Shown here: piece after piece, positions 19,043 to 27,209 of the stretch | Layout: each line of letters opens with the position of its first letter | Numbering within the stretch: the first letter of the stretch is position 1 | Assembly (NCBI RefSeq): GCF_000709345.1 | Contig: NZ_KL448324.1 | Span: 2,301 to 66,300 of the forward strand | Origin: Polaromonas glacialis | Lineage (GTDB): Bacteria; Pseudomonadota; Gammaproteobacteria; Burkholderiales; Burkholderiaceae_C | Direction: 5' to 3' | Length of the DNA: 64,000 nucleotides | Notes under the pieces: generated by a model | Seen by the model: the letters and a program-made list of their open reading frames with translations, nothing else | Told to the model about the DNA's origin: nothing | The model's database searches: none | Made by a program: the position numbers and the translations under genes

Positions 19043-20122
19043 ATGAACACGCTGTTTGAACCCTTGCAACTGGGCGACTTGCGCCTGGCCAACCGCATCG
19101 TGATGGCGCCGATGACGCGCAACCGCGCCGACGCCGACGGCGTGCCCAACGCCTTGATGGCCGAGCACTACGGCCAGCGCGGCGACGCCGGGCTGATCGT
19201 GGCCGAGGGCACCTGGCCCAGCGCGGTCGGCCAGTCCTACTGCCGCCAGCCCGGCATAGCCACGCCAGCGCACATCGCCGGCTGGAAGCGCGTGACCGAC
19301 GCCGTGCACGCGCGCGGTGGCCTGATCGTGCTGCAAGTCATGCATGGCGGCCGCATCGGCAGCCGGCACATCAAGCCCGAGGGCGTCGAGACCGTGGCGC
19401 CCTCAGCGCTGCAGGCTGCCGGTGAGGTTGTCACCGACAGCGCCGGCATGCAGCCCTACGACACGCCGCGCGCACTCAGCACCGAAGAAGTCCGCGCCGT
19501 CGTGCAGGAGCATGCCCAGGCCGCGCGCAATGCGCGCGAGGCGGGTTTTGACGGCGTCGAGCTGCACGGCACCAGCGGCTACTTGCCGATGCAATTCCTC
19601 AGCTCGGGCACCAACCAGCGCAGCGACGAATACGGCGGAACGGCCACCAACCGCGCGCGCTTTGCCTTTGAATGCCTGCGCGAGATGGCGGCGGCGATAG
19701 GCGCCGGCCGCGTCGGCTTGCGCCTGAACCCCGGCAACACCTACAACGACACCAGCGACGAGGACTCAAGCGCCACGCATGCCGAGCTGATGCGCCAGGC
19801 GGCCACGCTGGGCCTGGCCTACCTGCACGTGATGCGCGCGCCCATGCCGGAGGTGGACGCCTTTGCCTTGGCGCGTGAGCAGTTTGGCGAACGGCTGATC
19901 CTGAACGATGGTTTTGGTGCAGACAACGCCGAAGCCACGCTGCGCGACCACCCCAGCGCTGCCCTGTCGTTTGCGCGACATTTCATCGGCAACCCCGATC
20001 TGGTGGAGCGGCTGCGCGCCGGCCAGCCGCTAACACGCTTTGACCGCAAGACGCTGTACACGCCGGGCGCCGCCGGCTACACCAGCTACGACAGCTACTG
20101 CACCGACCCCGCCACGGCTTAA
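19043..20122 (+). CDS. old-yellow-enzyme family NADH:flavin oxidoreductase (enone reductase)
   Basis: The 359-aa FMN protein begins LFEPLQLGDLRLANRIVMAP, has LQVMHGGRIG and the OYE core VELHGTSGYLPMQFL followed by NQRSDEYGG. Classic OYEs have H-x-x-N or H-x-x-H here as hydrogen-bond donors for the enone; this one has H-x-x-S, so its substrate binding may differ. In an operon with a BaiE-like dehydratase it could reduce a conjugated ring double bond. The start is 1 nt after the preceding stop. Confidence 0.85.
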   Translation: MNTLFEPLQLGDLRLANRIVMAPMTRNRADADGVPNALMAEHYGQRGDAGLIVAEGTWPSAVGQSYCRQPGIATPAHIAGWKRVTDAVHARGGLIVLQVMHGGRIGSRHIKPEGVETVAPSALQAAGEVVTDSAGMQPYDTPRALSTEEVRAVVQEHAQAARNAREAGFDGVELHGTSGYLPMQFLSSGTNQRSDEYGGTATNRARFAFECLREMAAAIGAGRVGLRLNPGNTYNDTSDEDSSATHAELMRQAATLGLAYLHVMRAPMPEVDAFALAREQFGERLILNDGFGADNAEATLRDHPSAALSFARHFIGNPDLVERLRAGQPLTRFDRKTLYTPGAAGYTSYDSYCTDPATA

Positions 20123-20156
20123 GGCCTTGGTGGCGCTGGGTGCAGCGCCCGCACAC

Positions 20157-20186
20157 AGGGCGTTTTCGCGCCCTTTGTTCTTTCCT
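20157..20186 (+). terminator. probable terminator after the tailoring operon
   Basis: The stem AGGGCG (20157–20162) pairs with CGCCCT (20169–20174) over a 6-nt loop and is followed by TTGTTCTTTCCT. Another hairpin (GGCGCT/AGCGCC, 20132–20149) lies just upstream. The stem is short, so efficiency is uncertain. Confidence 0.55.
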
Positions 20187-20210
20187 CTCGCTCTATGCGT
20201 AATGCCCGTC

Positions 20211-20473
20211 CGGCCTCGCCATCGCGAGGCCGAAATGCGTGGCAATCCTAGCCTCCAATTCGTCCCTGCGCGCCAGAGCGGAGGCGGCTTCACATCCGAT
20301 CACGCCAGCAAAAAATCTGTATTTTGCTACTGAATCAATAGCTGTTAGCGCATATACAGCATGCGCAAGAGGCTGATTTGATACTGAAACTTGGCTTTTG
20401 GCGCTGAACGTATGCCGCTGGCGTGGTCATCCCGCGCCGATAAGGCGCAGTCATGGATTGCCGCCGCCATGAC
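20211..20473. repeat. hairpins and a dispersed comamonad-type repeat in a 471-bp intergenic region
   Basis: Between the OYE gene and tesB, three structures sit one after another. First is a perfect 8-bp hairpin CGGCCTCG/CGAGGCCG (20211–20232). Second is a degenerate repeat with AATAGCT and GCGCAAGAGGC (20337–20380) that has relatives at 38287–38332 and 62993–63051. Third is a hairpin GTCATGG/CCATGAC (20450–20473) with an ATTGCCGCC loop. No gene is visible. Confidence 0.5.
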
Positions 20474-20503
20474 GGAGCGGTGCGCTATCCGCCGGTCCAT
20501 TTC

Positions 20504-20549
20504 GTTAGTCTCAACGGACGATGCTGGCAGGGGGTCGGCTGACCAGAAT
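20504..20549 (+). promoter_or_regulatory. island promoter 2: dyad GTTAGTC-N6-GACGATG plus -10-like CAGAAT (tesB operon)
   Basis: Left arm 20504–20510 and right arm 20517–20523, then 20 nt, then CAGAAT at 20544–20549. It lies 70 bp before tesB and would drive the long ring-degradation operon. Its N6 spacer (TCAACG) is close to that of promoter 1 (TCAATG). Confidence 0.8.
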
Positions 20550-20593
20550 CAAGTCCAACGGCTTCATCGGTGCAAAGCCAGGAGAAACAAACA

Positions 20594-21508
20594 ATGATGA
20601 ACATCAGCGGACTGGCTTACGTGGTGGCTGAAACCACCGATCTGGCCAAGTGGAAGAATTACGCCGAAGGCGTGCTGGGCATGATGACAGCGCCGTCGCC
20701 TGACGGCGGCCTGTATGTGCGCATGGACGAGCGGCAATACCGCTTTGCCGTGCAGCCCGGCGCGCGTGATGCCTATGTGGTGTCGGGCTGGGAAGTCACC
20801 GGCCGCGCCGACTTTGACCATGCGCTGCAGGTGCTGCAGGGTGCCGGCGTCGAGGTGAGCATGGGCGACGCCGCCCAGTGCCGGCTGCGCTGCGTGCAGC
20901 AGGTGGCCGGGTTCAAGGATCCGTCGGGCAACCGCCATGAACTGGTCTGGGGTTTTCGCTCGGACTTTGCGCACTTTGCCTCGCCCATGGGCGTGTCGCG
21001 CTTTGTCACTGGCAACATCGGCATGGGCCACACCGTGCTGCCGGCGCCCGATTTTGAAAAGACCGTCGAATTTGCCACCCAGGTGATGGGTTTTGGCCTG
21101 TCGGACATCTTCAACTTCCAGCCTGCCGGCCCGGATGGCCCGACGCTGCCGATCCACTTTTTCCACTGCAACAATGCCCGCCATCACAGCCTGGCGTTCG
21201 CAGGCTTTCCAGCAGAGAGCGGCTGCGTGCATGTCATGGTCGAGGTCGAGAACATGCCTGAAGTCGGCCGCGGCCTGGACCGCATGGCGGCGCACCAGGT
21301 GCAACAGACCGCCACGCTCGGCCAGCACACCAACGACAAGATGATTTCCTTTTACATGCGCAGCCCGTCGAACTTCGACATCGAGTACGGCTATGGCGGC
21401 GCGGTGGTGGACTGGCGCGAGCACATCACCCACGAATTCACCCGCGTGAGCCTTTGGGGCCACGATTTCAGCGTGGGACAGCGCAGCGCTGTCAACGCAG
21501 TTGCCTGA
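20594..21508 (+). CDS. tesB: extradiol ring-cleavage dioxygenase, TesB/HsaC type
   Basis: It meta-cleaves the catecholic A ring of 3,4-dihydroxy-9,10-seco-androstatriene-dione (3,4-DHSA). The 304-aa, two-module vicinal-oxygen-chelate protein has Fe(II) ligands in GHTVLP (H146), the RHHSLAF motif (H197/H198) and FDIEYG (E264), plus the second-sphere H245 and Y254 expected of type I extradiol enzymes. An AGGAG site precedes the tandem ATG at 20594/20597. It heads an operon that continues into ipdA and ipdB, apart from the other seco-steroid genes at 52–58 kb. Confidence 0.9.
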   Translation: MMNISGLAYVVAETTDLAKWKNYAEGVLGMMTAPSPDGGLYVRMDERQYRFAVQPGARDAYVVSGWEVTGRADFDHALQVLQGAGVEVSMGDAAQCRLRCVQQVAGFKDPSGNRHELVWGFRSDFAHFASPMGVSRFVTGNIGMGHTVLPAPDFEKTVEFATQVMGFGLSDIFNFQPAGPDGPTLPIHFFHCNNARHHSLAFAGFPAESGCVHVMVEVENMPEVGRGLDRMAAHQVQQTATLGQHTNDKMISFYMRSPSNFDIEYGYGGAVVDWREHITHEFTRVSLWGHDFSVGQRSAVNAVA

Positions 21509-21527
21509 ACAGGAGAGCGAAGCAGTT

Positions 21528-22406
21528 ATGGCCAATAAACAAATGAGCGCCGCAGAGGCGGTCGCGCACATCAAGGACGGCATGATCGTGGGCATTGGCG
21601 GCTGGGGCCCGCGGCGCAAGCCGATGGCGCTGGTGCGCGAGATGTTGCGCAGCCCCGTGAAAGACCTGACGGTGGTCGCCTATGGCGGCGCCGAGGTGGG
21701 CATGCTGTGCGCTGCCGGCAAGGTCAAGAAGCTGATCTTTGCCTTTGTGACGCTGGACTTCATTCCGCTGGAGCCCTACTTTCGCCAGGCACGCCAGAGC
21801 GGCAAGCTGGACGTGATGGAAATCGACGAAGGCATGATGCTGCTCGGTTTGCGGGCCGCCGCCATGCGCGTGCCTTTCATTCCTTCGCGCATTGGCCTGG
21901 GCACCGACGTGCTGCTGCGCAACCCCGGCATCAAGCTGGTCGATTCGCCCTACGACGACCGCCAGTGGGTGGCCATGCCGGCGCTGCCGCTGGACGTGGC
22001 GCTGGTGCATGTGGACCGGGCCGACGCGCGCGGTGTCTGCCAGATCAATGGCCCGGACATCTACATGGACGAAATGTTCGTGCGCGCCGCCAAGCAAAGC
22101 TTCGTGAGCTGCGACGAACTGGTCGACAGCAGCTTCTTTAACGACAGCGACGAGTCGCGCCAGGTGTTCTGGGAGCGTGCCCACACCAGCGGCGTGGTGC
22201 ATGTGCCCGCCGGCGCGCACCCCAGCTCGTGCGCGCCGATGTATGGCTTTGACGTCAAGCACTTCAAGGAATACACGGCCAGCGCCAAGGAAGAAGGGGG
22301 TTGGCAGAAATATGCCGACCGCTATGTGAACTGCACCCACGCCGAGTATTTGGAGCGGGTGGGTGGTCTCGATGCGGTGCACAAGCTGCCGCTGCCAGTA
22401 TTTTGA
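21528..22406 (+). CDS. ipdA: CoA-transferase-like alpha subunit, IpdA-type COCHEA-CoA hydrolase
   Basis: The 292-aa protein is a class I CoA-transferase alpha subunit (GMIVGIGGWGPRRKPMALV glycine-rich start; HPSSCAPMYGFD). In steroid degraders the IpdAB pair opens the last carbocycle (ring C) of the COCHEA-CoA intermediate rather than transferring CoA. The assignment rests on family resemblance plus the neighbours ipdB, echA20 and ipdC, the established ring C/D set (scdL1 in Comamonas nomenclature). AGGAG precedes the ATG at 21528. Confidence 0.85.
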   Translation: MANKQMSAAEAVAHIKDGMIVGIGGWGPRRKPMALVREMLRSPVKDLTVVAYGGAEVGMLCAAGKVKKLIFAFVTLDFIPLEPYFRQARQSGKLDVMEIDEGMMLLGLRAAAMRVPFIPSRIGLGTDVLLRNPGIKLVDSPYDDRQWVAMPALPLDVALVHVDRADARGVCQINGPDIYMDEMFVRAAKQSFVSCDELVDSSFFNDSDESRQVFWERAHTSGVVHVPAGAHPSSCAPMYGFDVKHFKEYTASAKEEGGWQKYADRYVNCTHAEYLERVGGLDAVHKLPLPVF

Positions 22407-22423
22407 CGACGACGGGAGCTGTC

Positions 22424-23188
22424 ATGAGTGAATTTTCTTTGGTGGATCGCATCATCTGCGCTGCCTCAAGCGCCTGGAAGGACGATGGCGAGGTGCTGGC
22501 CACCGGCATTGGCATCGTGCCGCGTCTGGCAGCCTCCATGAGCATGCTGTCAAGCAACCCGGATCTGATGATGACCGACTCGGAGGCCTGGCTGGTCAGC
22601 GAGCCGGTGCCGATTGGCCCGCGCAACGGCTACCAGCCCAAGCGCGAAGGCTGGATGGGCTTTACCCGCATTTTCGACAATGTCTGGAGCGGCAAGCGCC
22701 ACGCCATGGTCGGCCCGACGCAGGTGGACCGATTTGGCCAGGCCAACATCTCGATGATTGGCAGCGACTATCAAAAACCCAAGTCGATGATGCTGGGCGT
22801 GCGCGGTTTTCCGGGCAACTCCATCAGCCACGCCAACTCGTTTTTCGTTCCCAACCACAGCACCAAGGTGTTTGTGGCCGGCGAGGTTGATATGGTGGCG
22901 TCGGTGGGCTACAACCCGGCGCGGCTAGCGCGCGGCTGGAGCCTGGACGACATCGACGTGCGGTTGATTTTCACCAACCTGGCGGTGTTTGATTTTGGCG
23001 GCCCCAATCGCCAGGCGCGGCTGCGCTCGCTGCACCCCGGCGTTACGGCCGCCCAGGTGCAGGAAGCCACCGGCTTTGAATTGCATATTCCGGCCGACAT
23101 GTCCGAGACCGCCCCGCCGACCGATGAACAGCTGGTGCTGCTGGCACGGCTGGACCCCCACAACCTGCGCGCTTCGGTGCTGAACTGA
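22424..23188 (+). CDS. ipdB: CoA-transferase-like beta subunit, IpdB-type
   Basis: The 254-aa partner of the preceding subunit has a CoA-transferase beta fold (LATGIGIVPRLAA, GPTQVDRFGQANISMIG, RGFPGNSISHANSFFVPNHS). It is 17 bp downstream with a GGGAG site before the ATG at 22424. It is expected to form a heterotetramer with IpdA. Synonym scdL2. Confidence 0.85.
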   Translation: MSEFSLVDRIICAASSAWKDDGEVLATGIGIVPRLAASMSMLSSNPDLMMTDSEAWLVSEPVPIGPRNGYQPKREGWMGFTRIFDNVWSGKRHAMVGPTQVDRFGQANISMIGSDYQKPKSMMLGVRGFPGNSISHANSFFVPNHSTKVFVAGEVDMVASVGYNPARLARGWSLDDIDVRLIFTNLAVFDFGGPNRQARLRSLHPGVTAAQVQEATGFELHIPADMSETAPPTDEQLVLLARLDPHNLRASVLN

Positions 23189-23197
23189 GTCCTTGCC

Positions 23198-24106
23198 ATG
23201 AGCCATACAGACCCCGGCGATAGCTTCGTGCAGCGCGACGACACGTCGGTCTACGAGACCGATGCGCCGGTGCTGTACGAGGCCAAGGACGGCATCGCCA
23301 CCCTGACGATGAACCGGCCCGACTTCAACAACGCGCAGAACTCACAGATGACGTACGCGCTGGACGCCTGCTTTCGCCGCGCCGTCGATGACGACAGCGT
23401 CAAGGTGATCGTGCTGCGCGGCGCCGGCAAGCACTTCAGCGCCGGCCACGACATCGGCACGCCGGGGCGCGACATCAACAAGCCTTTCGAGCGTGAAACG
23501 CTGTGGTGGGACCACACCAACAAGCCTGGCGCCGAGCAGCTGTTCGCGCGCGAGCAGGAGGTTTACCTGGGCATGTGCCGGCGCTGGCATGACATTCCCA
23601 AGCCGACCATTGCCATGGTGCAGGGCGCCTGCGTGGCCGGCGGGCTGATGCTGGCCTGGGTCTGCGACATGATCATTGCCAGCGATGACGCTTTTTTCCA
23701 GGACCCTGTGGTCCGCATGGGCATTCCGGGCGTCGAGTATTTTGCCCATGTCCACGAACTCAATCCGCGCATCGCCAAGGAATTTTTATTTCTCGGGGAC
23801 CGCATGAAGGCAGACCGCGCCTACATGATGGGCATGGTCAACCGCGTGGTGCCGCGCGACGAACTTGAAGCGCAGACCTATGACATCGCTGCCCGCATTG
23901 CCAAGCAGCCACGCCTGGGCCTGGCGTTGACCAAGACCGTCATCAACCGCGTCGAGGAAATGCAGGGACTGCGCTCCACGATGGACATGGCCTTTGGCTA
24001 CCACCACTTTGCCCATGCCCACAGCCAGGTGCTGGGTGCCGGACAGCTGGGCGGGCACGACGCCAAATCGATGGTGCAGGCCAACAAAAAGGACGGCAAC
24101 ACATGA
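23198..24106 (+). CDS. echA20: crotonase-family hydrolase, EchA20-type (ring D opening)
   Basis: The 302-aa crotonase has the oxyanion-hole regions GKHFSAGHDIGTPG and QGACVAGGLMLAWVCD. Together with IpdAB and IpdC it matches EchA20, which hydrolytically opens ring D of HIEC-CoA. It is larger than ordinary enoyl-CoA hydratases because of an insert of about 30 residues (RDINKPFERETLWWDHTNKP). The stop overlaps the ipdC start (ATGA). Confidence 0.8.
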   Translation: MSHTDPGDSFVQRDDTSVYETDAPVLYEAKDGIATLTMNRPDFNNAQNSQMTYALDACFRRAVDDDSVKVIVLRGAGKHFSAGHDIGTPGRDINKPFERETLWWDHTNKPGAEQLFAREQEVYLGMCRRWHDIPKPTIAMVQGACVAGGLMLAWVCDMIIASDDAFFQDPVVRMGIPGVEYFAHVHELNPRIAKEFLFLGDRMKADRAYMMGMVNRVVPRDELEAQTYDIAARIAKQPRLGLALTKTVINRVEEMQGLRSTMDMAFGYHHFAHAHSQVLGAGQLGGHDAKSMVQANKKDGNT

Positions 24107-25227
24107 GCGCGCCTTCTGACATCCATACCCCCTTGTGCGACCTTCTGGGTTGCCGCTATCCGGTTGTCCAGACGGCCATGGGCTGGGTTGCCGGCTCCTC
24201 GCTGGTGGTCGCCACCACCAATGCCGGCGGCTTCGGCTTTCTGGCCGGCGCGACGATTGCCGCCGACCAGATCGAAGGTGAAATTGTCCGCATTCGCGAA
24301 CTGACGGGCGACAAGCCCTTCGGCCTGAACTTCCACATGTTCCAGCCCAACGCACAGCAGTTGCTGGACCTGGCCGTCAAGCACAAGCTGCGTGCTGTCA
24401 GCTATGGCCGCGGGCCTGATAAAAAGGTCATTGGCCGGCTGCGCGACGCCGGCATCGTCTGCATGCCGACCGTGGGCGCGCTCAAGCATGCCCAAAAGGC
24501 GATTGAGATGGGCGCCAACGCCATCACCATCCAGGGCGGCGAGGGTGGCGGCCATACCGGCTCGGTGCCCACCACCGTGCTGTTGCCGCAAGTCGTCGAT
24601 GCCGTGCAGGTGCCGGTGGTGGCGGCGGGCGGCTTTTACGACGGGCGCGGCCTGCTGGCGGCGCTGGCCTTTGGCGCGCAGGGCATTGCCATGGGCACGC
24701 GCTTCTTGATGACCAGCGACTCGGGCGTGCCCGAGGTGACCCTCAAGCGTTACCTGGCCACCCGCGACGCCGAAAAAATCCAGATTTCCTACCTGGTTGA
24801 CGGCATGCCGCAGCGCATGATTCCGAACGAATACCTGGCCATGCTTGAAAAAGCCTCGCCCTTCAAGCGTCTGCGCATTGCCCTCAGCCTGGCCTTGCAG
24901 TGGAAGGCGCAGACCGGCATGACCACACGGCATGCGATGGGCGTGCTGTGGAAAGGCCTGCGCGAGAACCCCGGCAGCGCCGCACAAACCGTCATGGCCG
25001 CCAACGCGCCCATGCTGCTGCAGCGCTCGATGATCGACGGCAAGCCCGACGAAGGCGTGATGTCGGCCGGCCAGGTCGCCGCGCTGATTGGCAAGCTCGA
25101 TTCCTGCGAGCAGGTGATTGCCGGCATCGTGGCCCAGGCCTGCGAACGTCGGGCCGCGCTCAATGCCATGACAACCGAACGTGCTGCCACGGCCCCGGCT
25201 GCACTGCCCAGCGCGCAAGTCGCCTGA
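24103..25227 (+). CDS. ipdC: nitronate-monooxygenase-like FMN enzyme, IpdC-type
   Basis: The 374-aa protein shows the NMO/IpdC pattern: CDLLGCRYPVVQTAMGWVAG at the N-terminus, FGFLAGATIAADQIE, ITIQGGEGGGHTGSVPTTVL for FMN phosphate, and VVAAGGFYDGRGLLAALAFG. In actinobacteria and proteobacteria IpdC is a flavin reductase needed before EchA20 acts on the ring C/D CoA thioester. The 4-nt overlap with echA20 supports the pathway role. Confidence 0.85.
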   Translation: MSAPSDIHTPLCDLLGCRYPVVQTAMGWVAGSSLVVATTNAGGFGFLAGATIAADQIEGEIVRIRELTGDKPFGLNFHMFQPNAQQLLDLAVKHKLRAVSYGRGPDKKVIGRLRDAGIVCMPTVGALKHAQKAIEMGANAITIQGGEGGGHTGSVPTTVLLPQVVDAVQVPVVAAGGFYDGRGLLAALAFGAQGIAMGTRFLMTSDSGVPEVTLKRYLATRDAEKIQISYLVDGMPQRMIPNEYLAMLEKASPFKRLRIALSLALQWKAQTGMTTRHAMGVLWKGLRENPGSAAQTVMAANAPMLLQRSMIDGKPDEGVMSAGQVAALIGKLDSCEQVIAGIVAQACERRAALNAMTTERAATAPAALPSAQVA

Positions 25228-25270
25228 AATCCAACAACAAAGCCAAAGAACAGAACGAGGACGAGGAACC

Positions 25271-26026
25271 ATGACACAGCAATTTTCTTCCCTGGTGCAT
25301 GACAACGGCGTGGCCGAGGTCGTGCTCAACCGCCCGCCGGTCAACGCGCTCAACGCGGCCGGCTGGTACGGGCTGGCCGCCGAAATTCACGCGCTGGGCG
25401 AGCGCCCCGAAGTGCGCGTCATCATTGTGCGCGCCGAAGGCCGGGGCTTTTGCGCTGGCGTGGACATTAAGGAACTGGCTGCCAACGACAAGCTCATCCT
25501 GGACGTGAACGCCGGCAACTACGCCACCTTCAAGGCGGTGCACCTGAACAAGGTGCCGGTGATTGCCGCCGTGCAAGGTTTTGTACTGGGCGGCGGCATC
25601 GGCATTTGCGGTGCGGCCGACATTGTGATTGCCGCTGACGACGCCACTTTTGGCCTGCCCGAAGTGGATCGCGGCGCCATGGGCGGCGCGGCGCACCTGC
25701 AGCGCATGTTCGGCGTGCAAAAGACGCGCTACCTGTTCTTTACCGGCGACATGATTGGCGCCCCGGAGGCGCTGCGCCTGGGCGCCATTGAGCGCGTGGT
25801 GCCGCGCGATCAGCTGCGCGATACCGCCCTTGAAATTGCCGGCAAGATTGCCGCCAAGAGCCCGGCCATGATCCGCATTGCCAAGGAAGCGCTGACCGGC
25901 ATCGAGGACGGCGATCTGGAAGCCAAGTACCGCTGGGAGCAGGGCTTCACGCTGCAGGCTTACATGAGCCCCGATTCCAGCGAGACCCGCGCCGCTTTCG
26001 TCGAAAAACGCGACGCCAAGTTCTGA
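25271..26026 (+). CDS. enoyl-CoA hydratase/isomerase family protein
   Basis: The 251-aa crotonase has FCAGVDIKELAAND and QGFVLGGGIGICGAADIVIA for the oxyanion hole, and LPEVDRGAMGGAAHLQRMFG. It lies between ipdC and an acyl-CoA dehydrogenase pair, so it probably hydrates an unsaturated CoA intermediate of ring C/D or side-chain degradation. The start at 25271 follows GAGGA; the longer upstream frame lacks a ribosome-binding site. Confidence 0.85.
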   Translation: MTQQFSSLVHDNGVAEVVLNRPPVNALNAAGWYGLAAEIHALGERPEVRVIIVRAEGRGFCAGVDIKELAANDKLILDVNAGNYATFKAVHLNKVPVIAAVQGFVLGGGIGICGAADIVIAADDATFGLPEVDRGAMGGAAHLQRMFGVQKTRYLFFTGDMIGAPEALRLGAIERVVPRDQLRDTALEIAGKIAAKSPAMIRIAKEALTGIEDGDLEAKYRWEQGFTLQAYMSPDSSETRAAFVEKRDAKF

Positions 26027-26042
26027 ACGAGAGGACACCACG

Positions 26043-27197
26043 ATGGACTTGAACTACACCCCCGCGCAACAGGCCTTCCGGGTCGAGGTGCGCGAATGGC
26101 TGCATGCCCATGTGCCGAGCGAGAAGTTCGGCAGCTACGACACGCGTGAAGGCTTCGAGCAGCACCGCCGCTGGGAAGCCACGCTGGCCGAGGGCGGCTG
26201 GAGCAGCGTGACTTGGCCCAAAGAGCTGGGCGGACGCGGCTGCGACCTGATCGACTGGCTGATCTTCGAGGAAGAATACGCCGCCGCCGATGCGCCGTTT
26301 CGCGTCAACCAGAACGGCATCTTGCTGCTCGGCCCCACGCTGATGGAGTTCGGCACAGCCGAGCAAAAAGCCAGGTTTTTACCGCGCATGGCGCGCTGCG
26401 ACGACATGTGGGCACAGGGCTGGAGCGAGCCCAATGCCGGCTCGGACATGGCGGCCATCAGCAGCCGCGCCATCAAGGACGGCGACCACTATGTGCTCAA
26501 TGGCCAAAAAACCTGGTCGACCCGGGCGGTGTTTGCCAACTGGATGTTCGGCCTGTTTCGCAGCGATCCAACGTCCAGCCGCCACCATGGCCTGAGCTAC
26601 ATGATGGTGCCGCTGGACACGCCGGGCATCACGATCCGGCCTATCCAGGCGCTCAACGGCAAGGAAGCGTTTGCTGAAATCTTTTTTGACGACGTGCGCG
26701 TGTCGGTGGACAACCTGCTGGGCGACGAGGGCCAGGGCTGGAATGTGGCCATGGCCACCGCCGGCTTCGAGCGCGGCTTGCTGCTGCGCTCGCCGGCGCG
26801 CTACCAGCGCACCGCGCAAAAACTGATGCAGCTGTACCGCAAGCACCAGGCCAGCGCCGACCGCGACCCGTCCATCCGCGAGGCCGTGCTGCGCGCCTGG
26901 ATGGGCGCCGAGGCCTACAACCTGGCGTCCTATCACACGGTTAGCCGGGTGCAGCATGGCGCACGCATTGGCGCCGAGGCTAGCACCAACAAGATTTTCT
27001 GGTCCGAGCTGGATCTGGACATGCACGAGACCGCCATGCGCATCCTGGGCCCGCGCGCCGAACTGTGCGATGACCCCGAAACGCACGACTGGCTCGAAGG
27101 CTTTTTGTTTGCGCAAGCCGGCTCCATCTACGCCGGCAGCAACGAGATCCAGCGCAACATTATTGCCGAGCGCTTGCTCGGCCTGCCCAAGAACTGA
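26043..27197 (+). CDS. acyl-CoA dehydrogenase, first subunit of a heteromeric pair
   Basis: The 384-aa protein has an ACAD fold: WPKELGGRGCDLIDW, the FAD/substrate loop QGWSEPNAGSDMAAISSRA, and a C-terminal IYAGSNEIQRNIIAERLLG. The Tyr-Glu-Gly of classical ACADs is Tyr-Ala-Gly here, as in steroid FadE proteins. Steroid degraders use alpha2beta2 ACADs encoded by adjacent genes, and the 12-bp spacing to the next ACAD fits such a complex (IpdE1/IpdE2-type). Which CoA ester is oxidised is not resolved. Confidence 0.85.
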   Translation: MDLNYTPAQQAFRVEVREWLHAHVPSEKFGSYDTREGFEQHRRWEATLAEGGWSSVTWPKELGGRGCDLIDWLIFEEEYAAADAPFRVNQNGILLLGPTLMEFGTAEQKARFLPRMARCDDMWAQGWSEPNAGSDMAAISSRAIKDGDHYVLNGQKTWSTRAVFANWMFGLFRSDPTSSRHHGLSYMMVPLDTPGITIRPIQALNGKEAFAEIFFDDVRVSVDNLLGDEGQGWNVAMATAGFERGLLLRSPARYQRTAQKLMQLYRKHQASADRDPSIREAVLRAWMGAEAYNLASYHTVSRVQHGARIGAEASTNKIFWSELDLDMHETAMRILGPRAELCDDPETHDWLEGFLFAQAGSIYAGSNEIQRNIIAERLLGLPKN

Positions 27198-27209
27198 ACG
27201 AGGCCGACC

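Noticed and set aside
23998..25353. 451-codon minus-strand frame opposite ipdC
   Set aside because: Shadow frame of low complexity; ipdC is supported by FMN-binding motifs and a 4-nt overlap with echA20.
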